A program made the translations under genes and the position numbers. DNA of 64,000 nt, taken from assembly GCF_902686445.1 (NCBI RefSeq), contig NC_062213.1:9483241-9547240 (forward strand), given 5' to 3'. Under the pieces are notes generated by a model. It did not search any database, was not told the origin of the DNA, and saw only the letters and a list, made by a program, of their open reading frames with translations. Shown here one piece after another: positions 11,526 to 21,220 of the stretch; the stretch's first letter is position 1, and each line of letters begins with the position of its first letter. Source of the stretch: Sciurus carolinensis. Taxonomy: Eukaryota > Chordata > Mammalia > Rodentia > Sciuridae.

Positions 11526-13639
11526 CTTCTCTCCCGGACTTGCCTCTGCCACCTCCTTCGTGGTCAGTCTGCCTTTCTGTAAGATGGATCTCAGGGACTC
11601 GAGTCCGCCTATGACCGCAGAAGCCCGCCCAGCATGCTTGGTGGCTCTTCTGGGGTCTCTGGGGCCAGGCTGAGCTGGACTCGAATGTCAGCTCCCTGCA
11701 CCAGCCTGAGACCAGGCTGAGACCCACCCTGGCCACCCCGGATGGCAGCAGGGGAGCAGAAGCTGTGTCACGGCCTCCAGCGGTCTGTCCTGCTGGGCGC
11801 CCATGGAGGGGTCAAGCTGGAGAGGCCAGGGAGCAGGGAGGGAGCCTGCCAGGGAGGGAAGACCCAGGGACAGGCTGGGAGCCCCCGGACAAAGTCCAGG
11901 CTGCTGGCCCAGGGACGGCTGCCCCGCCTCCCCACCCTCCACGCCCTCTGCTGGGCCCTGCGGCCAGGCTGTGCTGAGTCACCGCCCAGCCAGGAGGGAT
12001 TCCTGGGAAGGGCGTGAGGCGCGGCACGTCCTGAGGGCGCCACCCCCACCCGTGTTCTCGGTCTGGTCTTCCTGCTGTCATCCCCCCTGCAGCCCGGCCG
12101 AGGCCTTGAGCAGGGCCAGCACCCCAGTCCCGTGGCCCCGGGGAAAGACCTGGTTTCCAGGCACCAGCACTGGGGATCTGGTGAGGCGGCCCAGCCTGGT
12201 CCAGGAGGAGGCTGTAATTGTACCCCAAGGCGCATGGCTGTCCTGTGGCCCTGGGCGGCTCAGGGCTCTCTGAGCAACAGCCTGCACGTCGGCACAACGG
12301 GCACGCACAGCCCCGCTCTGTCCTGTCCCTGGCCCCTTGCGGACCTTAGGGCCAGTGCTGTGCAGGTGGAGAAAGGGCCCCCCAAAGGGAGCAGGAGGCG
12401 GGCTGAGCCTGGGAAGGGCAGGACCAGCGCATGCTGAAGACCACCTGGGACCCCTGCTTCCATGACGGGCCCAGCTACTGTCGGGCGTGGCCATAGTCAC
12501 GGTCTTGCTTGCTTATTTAGTGATGTGTCTCCCTCCCGCCACCCCAAACCGGGCCTCCGTTTTCTGCTTCCTCAGAAGTGTGTGTTGAATGGATAAAAGG
12601 GAGCGATGGCAGAGGACGGGCTGAGGCTCCACCCCAGGAGGCCTCGTGATCCCATGGGGCCCAGGCCTGCCTCCAGGGGGGACCCCAGAGCAGCTCAGGG
12701 CCGTCAGCGTCCAGCCTGGAAAACTATGGCCGTGGACCCAGCCGCGTGCCCGACTTCCTCCTCTGCCAGGTGACAGTGGAGATCAGACCAGCAGCCAGAC
12801 CGCCCGACACAGAGCCGCCCTTCTGCCGTGGATGGGCTGCCTTCTGTCTGTTGAGGAACGTGTCACACGGAGAAAAGCGCAGCGTGCAGGCGCTGAAGCT
12901 TCCTGAGGATTTTCCAGCTGGGGAAACACGAAGACAAGGTGCAGACGGAGAGCACAGATCCCGCTCCCCGGCCTCCGCCCGGCCCGCTCACTGGCCAGCC
13001 CTTCCTCTGAGCTACGACTGACCCTCCGCTCCTTCCCCAGTGTGTTAGGTCTGCCCTTGAACTTCATCTGAAAGGACCCACAGGAGATGGGAGGTTCAGT
13101 GGCCCGTCCCAGCCCTGGCCGTCTCTGGGAGAGGCGCTTCCACCTGCTCTTGGGGCCCCTCCTCGGGCTGCCTGGCCCAAGCGTCCATGCATACACTGTC
13201 TGAGTGTGGAATCCAGCCACCCAGCTCCCAGACCTCCCGAATCTTACTCACGGGAGCCACCAGATTGACCTGGAGGACTTGATAGAAAGAGCCCTTAGAG
13301 ACACACCGTGACCCCACTGGCCAGACTCTGGAGTTCAGGTGAGAAGCTGACGGCCGCTGGCCCCTGCTCCCGACACTCGGAACCTTCCATGTGCACGCCT
13401 AGGTCCCCGCCCCTCCCGCTGTGGGTCCGGTCCTCTCAGCCCCACTGCCAGGGACCCTCCTGCTGCCCGGTTCGGGGCTCCCAGCCAAGCCCACCAGAGA
13501 GGAGCCCAGGCCTGGGCTGCTTTCCACCATTCTTCCCTAGCGCTGGCCCTGTTGCTCCGGGAAGACGGCCACCATCTTCCTGGCTCTCCCCTGTGCCCCA
13601 AGCTGGCCACTGTGGTCTCATTCAGCTGACAAGGTCTCT
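11526..13639. other. GC-rich stretch, no gene or repeat assigned
   Basis: Several frames of 100-160 residues overlap on both strands between 11.77 and 12.50 kb (for example 11803-12273 plus and 11812-12297 minus). Simultaneous openness on opposite strands is typical of GC-rich noncoding DNA. Translations are rich in Gly, Pro, Arg and Ser, and none has a recognisable domain or signal peptide. Confidence 0.45.
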
Positions 13640-13644
13640 GTGGC

Positions 13645-13748
13645 TCAGGTGTTACTAGTCCCCTTTCACCATGGAGGAAATCAAGGCTCCGATGGTCCCA
13701 GTGACTTGCTCATGGTCACACAACCTGTTGGTACCAAAGCCAGTCTTG
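13645..13748 (-). repeat. MIR SINE fragment
   Basis: Reverse orientation is shown by TTTCACCATGGAGGAAATCA, then AGTGACTTGCTCATGGTCAC and ACAACCTGTTGGTACCAAAG, the complement of the MIR core. Confidence 0.7.
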
Positions 13749-14137
13749 GAAGCTGCCCCGGCCCCGTGGCTGGGGCTGTGCACTGCAGCATGGAACCTGC
13801 CCGTGAGGGTGCAGTTTCCCCCAGCCAAGAGCCACTGAGCACGGGGTCTCTGCCTCGCAGGGCTGTGCCTGCCGGGCAGTTCCCCTGGCCTTCCAGCACC
13901 AACCAAGCCACACCAGGGCCCCTCACTGGGGCCTCTCCATAGAGCCTGGGTCTGGGCTCTTGGAAACCAGGCCGCAGTGCAGTTTAGACATTTTAACCTT
14001 TCTTCTCTCCCTTCTGGTCCCCTCCGCAGTCCTCGCCGCCTCCCTTGGCCCCTCGCCTCCGCCTGGGCCCCACCCTGTGATTTGAGAACCACCTTGGGCC
14101 TCAACCTGGTAGTTTCTGGGGAAAGTGCTGCCTGACC
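13749..14137. other. GC-rich single-copy stretch before the CpG-dense segment
   Basis: No gene or repeat was identified. A pyrimidine-rich run at about 13999-14060 (CTTTCTTCTCTCCCTTCTGG and following) directly precedes the CpG-dense segment. Confidence 0.35.
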
Positions 14138-14571
14138 GACGAGAGGTGGTTCAGAGACATTCCAAAGTGAGGGCGGTCAGGCAGGCAGGTGGGGCGGGCA
14201 GCGAAATGACTGTAATCAGGGCCAGAGGGCGACAGGTCTGGGGAACCCACGCCTGCTCTGGGGAGGCCTGGCTCTGGGCGTTCCCGCTCGCGGGCAGACG
14301 CGGCCGGCCTCTGTGGTTTGCGATAAGAACCGCAGTGGTGCTGTGGACGGCTGCGGGTGCTGGGGGGACCCTGAGGCCCCCAGCCCTGGGACAGCTGCCG
14401 GGAGGCCTGTGGGCGGAGGCTGCAGGCGGTGCTGGGGCTCAACGGCCTCTGAGGCCGGGTAGGAGGCTGCGTCTCAGGGTCTGCGGGGCAAAGGTCGGAC
14501 ACGCACGGGACGGCTGGGAAGGCGCGTCCTCTCCGTCCTACACCTAGGGGCCGGCCTGCGCCCTCCTGAAC
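14138..14571. promoter_or_regulatory. CpG-island-like segment
   Basis: By hand count there are 35 CpGs in 434 bp at about 71% GC, observed/expected about 0.65, which meets classical CpG-island criteria. Density peaks at 14282-14320, where CTCGCGGG and GACGCGGCCGG occur. No TATA box or recognisable first exon is visible. CRE motifs follow within 130 bp. It could be the promoter of an unrecognised noncoding RNA or distal gene, an orphan island, or chance in a GC-rich isochore. Confidence 0.5.
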
Positions 14572-14673
14572 GTCCAGCCCCTGAGCTGGCACTCAGGAAG
14601 CCACTGCCCAACTAAACCGGGGACACATGGAAGGCAGGGAGGCCTTTGCTCTTCAGAGGGCAGGCTGGGGATG

Positions 14674-14697
14674 GACGTCACAGAGCAGGTGACGTCA
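14674..14697. promoter_or_regulatory. CRE palindrome with a neighbouring half site
   Basis: A perfect cAMP-response element palindrome TGACGTCA is at 14690-14697, and a second GACGTCA is at 14674-14680. From family knowledge, CREB/ATF dimers bind TGACGTCA, and functional sites are usually in CpG-island promoters. That matches the adjacent CpG-dense segment. Binding itself is inferred. Confidence 0.45.
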
Positions 14698-15064
14698 GAG
14701 GGGAACTGCCGGCTCCAGCTGACCGGCGCTGTTGCACCCTCACCGCTGCCCTGGTGAGGTAGCTGGGGACGGACCCGGGTCACGCTGCCTGATCTGCATC
14801 TGGCCACCTGTGATTCCTTCTGTGGGAGAAGCTGCTGTCAGACCCGGGGTCCTGCCGTGGCCTCTACCCTGTCCCACACACTGATTTCCTGGTTTCAGCC
14901 CCTCATGCCAGGAATCCCGTCAGCCCCAAACTGGAACAGCTGGTCACCCTACCCCACACTGCTGACAAACCACGTCCTTCCAGAGGACCCCCCGCTGAAC
15001 ACTAGCCCGTCTCTGCCTGTCTTCCCACACTGGACCTCGCACCCTCTGTTCTACCCAGTGGCCT
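14698..15064. other. Single-copy stretch
   Basis: Nothing is recognised apart from a plus-strand open frame (14857-15360, 167 residues) that runs straight into the L2 remnant. Its start is in unassigned DNA and its translation shows no domain. Confidence 0.35.
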
Positions 15065-15345
15065 CCCTGCTCACCCTCAAATATGCCACGCGGGGCCTTT
15101 GCACGCGCTGTCCTCCTTGTCTAGAATTCTTTTCTGCCAAGTACCCACTTTGCTACCTCCTGCGTGTCCTCTGGTCTTTGCTGACATCCACTGTCATCAG
15201 CCAAGCCTCCCCAGGTGAAGCAGCACCTCCTGCCTGTGGAGGTAATCTCCACAGATGGCTGCCTCCACTCCTGCCCTTCCTGGTGTGCATTTCCACCATC
15301 TTGGCCAATCCAGCCCGGCAGGCTCCCCAGGGAGCAGGAAGAACC
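15065..15345 (+). repeat. L2 LINE 3' fragment
   Basis: GGGCCTTTGCACGCGCTGTC, then CTAGAATTCTTTTCTGCC and TACCTCCTGCGTGTCCTCTG follow the L2 3' region (TTTGCACTTGCTGTTCC, then CTGGAATGCTCTTCCC, then CTTTCTTCAGGTCTC). The open reading frame across it is incidental. Confidence 0.7.
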
Positions 15346-15861
15346 GACCAGCTGAGTTAACCCAGATCACAGCACGGAAAAACGACACATCAACGCGTTC
15401 TAAACTCTGTCTTCTGTTGCGTTTTGTGTGGTAACTGATGACTGAACAGCCTTTTGGACCGATGGGTGGGGTCCCAGCCATTTTCTTCCGTGACACTGGT
15501 CTCCAACTAACACGCCACTTTGTTCTTTGATATTCGCTGGGTGGCCCGGCTGCCCCTGAGCACCCGGCAGCCGAGGGATCCCGTCTGTGTGCCTGGCCTG
15601 CTCGCAGGCTGCGCCTTTGAGTGGGAGCCGGAGGTGAGGGCTCTTTCCTCCCCTTTGTCTTGTGGAGCGGGTGCCGCTTAGTTCCTGCATCTGCCCTCGC
15701 GCTAGGAGACGGAAATATGCACAAGATCAGCACGTGGGCAGACATCTCGCCACCCAGCAGCTTCCAGAGGCGCCGTGCCCTCCCGCCTCCCCGGGCCCCT
15801 GAGCGGCTGCCCAGGCCCCTGGGGGGCTCACTTGATGTTGGACCCGGAGCCAGAGGTCTCT

Positions 15862-15966
15862 GATCACACGCATCACCCAGTGACTTGTCAAAAACACAGC
15901 TGCCCAGGGCCTCTGCTGGCGACTGTGGTCTGGGGTAGGCCTAGGAATCTGAGTTTCCAACACTCC
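15862..15966 (+). mobile_element. MER5A-type hAT-Charlie fragment
   Basis: ACGCATCACCCAGTGACTTG, AAAACACAGCTGCCCAGGG, GTGGTCTGGGGTAGGCCTAG and GAATCTGAGTTTCCAACAC follow the order of MER5A (ATCACCTGGGGAGCTT, AAAATACNGATGCCTGGG, GGTCTGGGGTGGGGCCTG). It is a nonautonomous DNA transposon remnant without visible terminal inverted repeats. Confidence 0.7.
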
Positions 15967-16320
15967 AGAACTCTCTTTGGAGTGGGAGACTTTGGGGAGA
16001 CACTCTCTTGTGAATTGCCCCAACTGTGTTTGGTGAGGACACTTGCGGTCCTTTCCCAGGGCAGCTGGAACACGCTACTCCAAACCAGTGACTAACACGA
16101 CCCAAGTGCAGCCCGGCAGTCCTGGGGCCACAGGCGAGTGGCAGGTCTCCCCGTCTTGCAGGACTATGTGAAGTTGGAGCTAATTCCAAGAAGCACCCAT
16201 ATCTCAACAAGAAGGTTGTTGGATCTTGGGCAGTGACACACGAGAAGCAGCTGGTGGCATCAGTTAAACCGAAAAAGGAGAAAGAAGAAAGAAAAAAAGA
16301 CACGGAGCCCATACATCATC
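15967..16320. other. Single-copy stretch ending in a purine-rich run
   Basis: No gene was found. A run of A and G at 16271-16300 (AAAAAGGAGAAAGAAGAAAG and following) lies just before the LTR. Confidence 0.4.
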
Positions 16321-16694
16321 TGCTGTGGCTTGAAACTGGATGCTCCCCAAAGCCATGTGACGAAGCCTTGGTCCTCCTGGGGGCTATGGAAGTGGTGAAC
16401 CTGTGAGGAGGTGGAGTCTAGGGCAAGGAGTTGAGTCATTGAAAGCATGACCTTGAAGGGGACGTTGAGATCCTGGCCCCTTCCTCTCTCTCAATTTGCT
16501 TCTGGCCACCATGAGGTGGACAGACCTCCTCTGCCACGCTCTCTCACCCATGATACACTGTGCTGCTACAGACCCAAGGGAAAGGGGCCAAACAAGCACA
16601 GACTGAAGCCCCTGAAACCATGAACCAAAATAAACCTTTCTTCCTATTAAGTTTATTTTCTCTGGTACTTTGTTACAGCAATAGAGAACTAACA
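16321..16694 (+). mobile_element. Solo LTR, ERVL-MaLR (MT/ORR1-like)
   Basis: It starts TGCTGTGGCTTGAAACTGGA and ends GAGAACTAACA, a TG...CA boundary. Internal landmarks are GCCACCATGAGGTGGACAGAC and CCTCTGCCACGCTCTCTC, then ACCATGAACCAAAATAAACC (AATAAA near 16629), then GGTACTTTGTTACAGCAATA. These match rodent MaLR LTRs. No internal region is attached. Confidence 0.85.
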
Positions 16695-16848
16695 CAAACT
16701 TCAGTGAAGTTTGAAGGGGGAGACATCTCCTCTTCCATAATACTTAGGGACACTTCTGGATTTCTGTACCTATTTAAGGACTATCCATGGTTTTCGTTTC
16801 AACTTGATTTAATTTAGATACCATATTGAGGGATAGTTGTTAGTGGCA

Positions 16849-16903
16849 TTTTTTTTCACAATTTTTTATTGATGCATTATAGTCATACATACTGATGGGG
16901 TTG
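16849..16903 (-). mobile_element. L1 3' end fragment
   Basis: A T run followed by ATTTTTTATTGATGCATTAT and AGTCATACATACTGATGGGG is the complement of an L1 3' terminus ending ATAATGCATCAATAAA. The same terminus, in plus orientation, recurs at about 42360-42425, which supports the assignment. Confidence 0.65.
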
Positions 16904-17369
16904 GCATGGCTTTCTGAGCCTGAAAGTCTCTAGGACAAAAGGTAGTTCATTTCTGTTTTCCAGAGCCTCTTATGACTTCTCACGCAAGTGACAATGGTCT
17001 TAGCTGCAAGAATTAGCACCTACATACGAGTGGACTGAATGATAAGGGGAACTTGTTGGTACATGGGATAAAAATTTTGGCAGGAAGGAACCTTCTGGAA
17101 AGGTTTGATTTGGCACTCTATGGCTATCAATAAGACCTATGCAAACTATGCAAATAGAAAAAGCAATTAACTTGTGTGGCTGGTTCCCTAATGTGCTGCC
17201 TGCCCATTCGCCCCTCAATCCAGGGCACACCTCTTGTCTGCTGGGGGTCCCATGGAGAGAAAGCCCTTAGCTGTCAACCCCTTGGGCGACAGCAAGTGTC
17301 TCCTTGTCTGAGGTCGCTGAATGCCCACAGCAGAGCTGACTGACATGTGACATAAACACCCAACCAGCC
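16904..17369. other. Single-copy stretch
   Basis: No coding region or repeat was recognised. The interval is moderately AT-rich, and its short frames have no plausible product. Confidence 0.4.
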
Positions 17370-17503
17370 GACTTGAGCCGAATTACGTCCCCAGAAAGAT
17401 ACGCTGAAGTTCTAGCCGCCAGTGCCCTAGAACCGCACTGTATCTGGAAAGAAGGTTGTTGCAGGTGTAACTGTTCAGATGAGATCACAGGGACGTAGGG
17501 TGG

Positions 17504-17512
17504 GTCGTCCTT
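17504..17512. repeat. Target-site duplication, left copy
   Basis: GTCGTCCTT here is repeated exactly at 17610-17618, on the other side of the ID SINE. It is the expected footprint of L1-mediated SINE insertion. Confidence 0.85.
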
Positions 17513-17609
17513 TTTATCTTTTTTTTTTTTTGGCGGTGCTGGGGATCGAACCCAGGGCCTTGTGCTTGCAAGGCAAGCACTCTACCAACTGAGCTATCTC
17601 CCCAGGCCT
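17513..17609 (-). mobile_element. ID SINE (tRNA-Ala-derived), near-pristine
   Basis: Read on the minus strand it begins CCTGGGGAGATAGCTCAG and ends in a poly(A), seen as 13 Ts at 17519-17531. The internal RNA polymerase III promoter looks intact: A box TAGCTCAGTTGG (17585-17596, complement) and B box GGTTCGATCCC (17542-17552, complement). Exact 9-bp target duplications flank it. Very low apparent divergence implies a recent insertion into the MLT1 LTR. It is not a tRNA gene: the anticodon loop reads GCCTTGC and lacks the canonical U33. Confidence 0.93.
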
Positions 17610-17618
17610 GTCGTCCTT
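17610..17618. repeat. Target-site duplication, right copy
   Basis: GTCGTCCTT, identical to 17504-17512. Confidence 0.85.
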
Positions 17619-17856
17619 AATTCAACATAACAGTGTCCTTGAAGAAGAAGCCAAGAGACGGAGACGGGGACACTGGGAGGGACACCATGAGCCCACTGAG
17701 GTAGTGATTGAATGGATGCATCAACAGGCCAGAAGGTGCGAAGAAATTCTGGAAAATACCAATATCTGGAAAAGGCAAGGAAGGATTCCTCCCTAAAGTT
17801 TTCCAAGGGTACCTTGATCTCAGACTTCTGTTGTCTTAAGTCACCCAGTGTGTGGC

Positions 17857-18577
17857 CTCCCAAAAAAGAACCCCAGATCCAGGCTGCCCCGCTCCTCAGA
17901 GCCCTGCGGGGACAGCTGGAGCAGGCCTTGGGGCAGCAGCCCAGCTCAGGGTCTCCCTCAGCTCCCTCCTGCTTCCTTCCCCTGCCTCCAGGACCCAGCG
18001 TGCATCTCAAGGGCAGCCCCACGTGAACTCTTGCCCACGGATCTCCGTCTGCTTCCCAGGAAGCCACAGTGGTGCGGCTGGATCCTCAGCTAACCAGAGG
18101 TTTCCTCTTCTCATGGGCTTTAGGGGACAGAAAGGGACACAGGAAGTGAGAATCACGTCGGGCCCTCCTTTGCTCCTGGGGAAACTTCTGAGCTCCTCCT
18201 GTACCCCAACCCTGAGCCAGCTCTGGGGTTACAGAGGGCAGTGCCACCCACCTGTGTTCTCAACAGCCGGGGAATCCAGAGGGTGTGGCGGTCAGCACAG
18301 AGGGTGTCCTGCCATCGGTTTGCAAAGCGGCCTTCTCTCAGGTGGATTCTCTCCAGAGGAAGACGCTGGGAGACACTGATGCCCGGCAGTTCGGGAAGCC
18401 CGTCCTGCCCTGTTCCACAGGGAGGGACAGCTCACTCCCAGCCAAGCGGGGGAAATCGACACTGCAAGGAGGGATAATAAGCAGTGAGTCCGCAGGGACA
18501 GGGAATGAGGTTGCAGGAAATCGAAGCATGAGTCTGTCTTGTCCTGCCAAAGGTCACTGTGGCAATCAACCAGGGAA
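17857..18577. other. GC-rich single-copy stretch
   Basis: Three plus-strand frames and one minus-strand frame of 80-175 residues overlap here (for example 17852-18379). All are composition-driven, with no family recognised and no consistent splice structure. Confidence 0.4.
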
Positions 18578-18677
18578 ATCGTTCCACAGATTATAAAATG
18601 TGTGTGCATGCGTACGTAAAGAGATGATGGACTCACGCAAACTTTGCAAACAGTGAAACAGGAAACAGTGAAATTGC
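18578..18677 (+). repeat. Inverted repeat arm A (presumed source copy)
   Basis: This 100-bp segment reappears reverse-complemented at 18989-19076 with about 94% identity (five substitutions over 88 aligned positions by hand alignment) and one 12-bp gap. The gap falls in a short internal duplication, where GAAACAGG lies between two copies of AACAGTGAAA. Arm A sits outside any recognised SINE, while arm B interrupts one, so arm A is inferred to be the source. Confidence 0.9.
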
Positions 18678-18844
18678 AGCTCAAGATACCACCACACAGT
18701 GCCCTTTCCTCCTTCACAACTGCTGCTAAATCTCCTCTTCCATCCCAATGCCAATAAAATAATAAATGCACCAATAAAAAACGTGGAATTGCTGTGAATT
18801 GAATCAACATCACGGGGCTCTTGACGATCAGTTATCAAACTGTT

Positions 18845-19104
18845 GAGCCGGGCGGTGTAGTGCACAGCTGTAATCCCAGGGCTCAGGGGCTGAGGCAGGA
18901 GGATCGCGAGCTCAAAGCCAGCCTCAGCAACGTAGTGAGGCCCTAAGCACCTCAGCGAGATCCTGTCTCTAAATAAAATACAAAAAAAGCAATTTCGCTG
19001 TTCCCTGCAAAGTTTGCGTGAGTTCATCATCTCTTTATGTACGCATGCACACACCTTTTATAATCTGTGGAACGATCCCCAGCATCACACAAAACAAACA
19101 AAAG
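18845..19104 (+). mobile_element. B1-dID SINE with its tail half replaced
   Basis: The 7SL-derived half is clear: GAGCCGGGCGGTGTAGTGCA, then GCTGTAATCCCAG, GGCTGAGGCAGGAGGATCGC, AAAGCCAGCCTCAGCAAC, and TCCTGTCTCTAAATAAAATA, followed by the A-rich linker. The expected tRNA-derived half (GGGCTGGGGATGTGGCTCAG and following) is missing from about 18989. It is replaced by 88 bp of inverted neighbouring sequence, after which the SINE 3' end resumes as GATCCCCAGCATCAC and an A-rich tail. Confidence 0.9.
18989..19076 (-). repeat. Inverted repeat arm B inside the SINE
   Basis: This is the reverse complement of 18578-18677. The junctions show short shared bases with the SINE text (GC on the left, CGAT on the right). 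The arms are separated by 311 bp and could pair as a long imperfect hairpin in single-stranded DNA or RNA. Confidence 0.9.
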
Positions 19105-19344
19105 AAACCTGTGGATACCTTAGGGCCGCTGAGAGGGAGGTTCTCTTGTGTTGGGACAGCAGGCAAGCTCTGCTGCGCAGTGCCAGGTGCCATGGGAAGC
19201 TGAGTGTTTAACACACCTCCTGGTTGCAAACCTTCAAAGCACGTCTCTGAACACCTCTTTTGCCGTGTGGCTAGTCTTTCAGAGCATGGACCAGGGCACC
19301 AAGGCAAATTATTAAAGGGGAGGTGGGAGCCGAGCGTGGGCAAG

Positions 19345-19520
19345 CAGTTCCCCACCCTGCAAATCATGAGCATTCCCTGGGCCTTTACAAAAATCCCAAG
19401 GTCCCAACCCTCTCAGAACAAACCAAACTTGATTTTTTGGCAAAGGGCCCCTGACATCAGTATTTTCAAGAGTTGCAGTCCCAGGGAATTCTAATACCAA
19501 GTTAGAATTGAGAACAACTG
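19345..19520 (+). mobile_element. MER5A, essentially complete
   Basis: The left end CAGTTCCCCACCCTGCAAAT and right end TTGAGAACAACTG are degenerate terminal inverted repeats of hAT-Charlie MER5A. Internal landmarks are CATTCCCTGGGCCTTTACAA, CTGACATCAGTATTTTCAAG and CCCAGGGAATTCTAATACC. Its 176 bp is close to the roughly 190-bp family length. No clear 8-bp target duplication survives. Confidence 0.85.
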
Positions 19521-21140
19521 GTCTAGATTCTAGGGGATTCAGAGAGAAGTTTGGGGGACAAAACAATTGTCCACGAGGCAATGGCTGTATGCCTGCAGCT
19601 TCCTCCCATGAACAGAGGAGGCCAAGATGCCAGAGCGAGGCATTTAGAGAGAACCACTACGGAAAGCGCCTTCTAGCAGAGAAACGAGCAGGTGGGTGGT
19701 GGCATTGCAGCCCTGGTGGTTAGTTAGTCTAGGACCACCCAGTACAAAGACCCCATGTCCCAACCAGGTCATGCAGCAACAATGTCTGTGACTTGGGCTT
19801 GTTAGCAGACGTGAGAGCTGGAGTTTCCAGGGAGCATTGCTCAGGGCAGGATCCAGGGAGCCCGTTCTCCTTGTGTTCTGGCCAGGGGCCGGGGGCCAGG
19901 AGTTGTGTGTTCTGGAGCCTGGTGGGGAGCACGAGGTCCCCCTGGATGAAGCAGCATCAGGGGTGATGGTGTAGCACAGGATGGAGCTGAGTCCTCAGCG
20001 GGGCAGGATGACCTGAGCAGACGGTTGCATGAGACATAAGATCCTGCCTGGTTTGTGTCAGTGATGTTTGGTCTCAGCTGGAACAGCTGACCCTACATTC
20101 CAATAAACAGACAGCGTAACCCTCCATGACCGGAAGTCAGCTCTGCACAAGCAGCCCTATCACAGCAGGGCATGCCGGGTGAGGCAGGAGCCATCTTTAG
20201 ACGGCCGCAGTGCTGAAGGCGACAGAGTTCTGCCTAGCCCACCCCACGCCCCAAGAGGAACGGACAGTGTGAAGCCATGTCTGACATCCTGCTTTGACCT
20301 GCGAGCCCCAACAGGGCAAAGACACGGCAGAAGTCAGAGGCTTTATTCATGGCTGTCTGCCCGGGGACCATGGCCTTCCAGGCACTTGCTAGGCTTGGGA
20401 GGTGCTTGCTCAGGACAGGGCCTCGTGAGCACGCGGAGGACGCAGCGGGGCAGGAGGCACGCACCTCCCCCACGGCAGGTCGGGGCTCCAGGATTTGCTC
20501 CCACGCAGCCTCCCAGCTTCCTCCTCTCACCCTCTCCCCCTGTGGCCCAGGGCAGCGCCGGGCACTTAGCGAGGCAGACCCGCAGGCCACCCGGGGCTGG
20601 GCGTGGCCCGTGTTCCCAAGCACCTCCAGGTGACGGGGACTCACTGGAGTTGGGGTGGGTGCTCTGGGGGCAGCAGTCTGCTCACATCAAGGGGTCCCCG
20701 CATGTCACCTCCTCCAACAAGCACCTGTGGTCCCTAGTCTGCACTCTGATGCAGGCCACAGGGATGCTGCCCTGGTCCTGCCCACTCTGGCTGGAGCTGC
20801 CCCTCCCCTCCTCATGGGATGGGGCACCGCAGACAGGGTCAGGCTTCCTCACCCAGGCCAGGCTCACAGTGGGTCCGATAAATGGTAGAGGTTGGACTGA
20901 TGCCCTGGGGAGGCCGTCTGGTCAGCTCCTGGGTGCAGACTGGACAACGAGCATGCTACCTGACACCGTGATCTTACCACCTTCTCTTACAAACACGCAC
21001 CTCGGAAGATGTCTGTGTGGAAAAGCAACAGATAACATTTTAACAATGAGGACAAGAAAAAAATTAACAATCAGACAATGTCCATCTGCCGCATGGTTTT
21101 CATGCTTTTCTGTCTTATTCCTTACCACCCAGGTGGATAT
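19521..21140. other. GC-rich stretch with L2 scrap and long spurious frame
   Basis: The longest frame in the window (20179-21159, 326 residues) lies here. It is not accepted as a gene: its translation has no domain, it runs through L2-like text at 20285-20400, and other frames are open on both strands in the same DNA. Confidence 0.55.
20285..20400 (+). repeat. L2 LINE 3' fragment, low identity
   Basis: The order CCCCAACAGGGCAAAGACAC, then GCTTTATTCATGGCTGTCTG, then CCATGGCCTTCCAGGCACTTG parallels the L2 3' end (GAGGGCAGGGACTTTGTCTG, TTCACTGCTGTATCCCC, CCTGGCACATAG). Confidence 0.4.
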
Positions 21141-21144
21141 GTGT

Positions 21145-21220
21145 AATTATCCCAGTTGAAGACAGTGATGCTCAGAGAGGTTAAGTAGCTTGCTCTAGAT
21201 CACACAGCCTAGACCCAGGG
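21145..21220 (-). repeat. MIR SINE fragment
   Basis: CCCAGTTGAAGACAGTGATG, CTCAGAGAGGTTAAGTAGCT and CTAGATCACACAGCCTAGAC are the complement of the MIR core and are well preserved. Confidence 0.85.

Larger units (their letters stand above)
17370..17856 (+). mobile_element. MLT1-type LTR interrupted by an ID SINE
   Basis: The left part (ACGTCCCCAGAAAGATACGC, TGAAGTTCTAGCCGCCAGTG) and the right part (AGGCAAGGAAGGATTCCTCC, CCTTGATCTCAGACTTCTG, TTAAGTCACCCAGTGTGTGG) are the two halves of an MLT1-like MaLR LTR. They are separated by the SINE at 17513-17609. The LTR is therefore older than the SINE. Confidence 0.75.

Noticed and set aside
17532..17605. Possible tRNA-Ala gene on the minus strand
   Set aside because: It has A and B boxes and a cloverleaf-like stem, but the anticodon loop lacks U33, a poly(A) tail follows, and target duplications flank it. 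It is an ID SINE.
20179..21159. 326-residue plus-strand open frame, the longest in the window
   Set aside because: No domain, signal peptide or homology is recognisable. It crosses L2-like text, and shorter frames are open on both strands over the same bases. Its length is explained by stop-poor GC-rich DNA.
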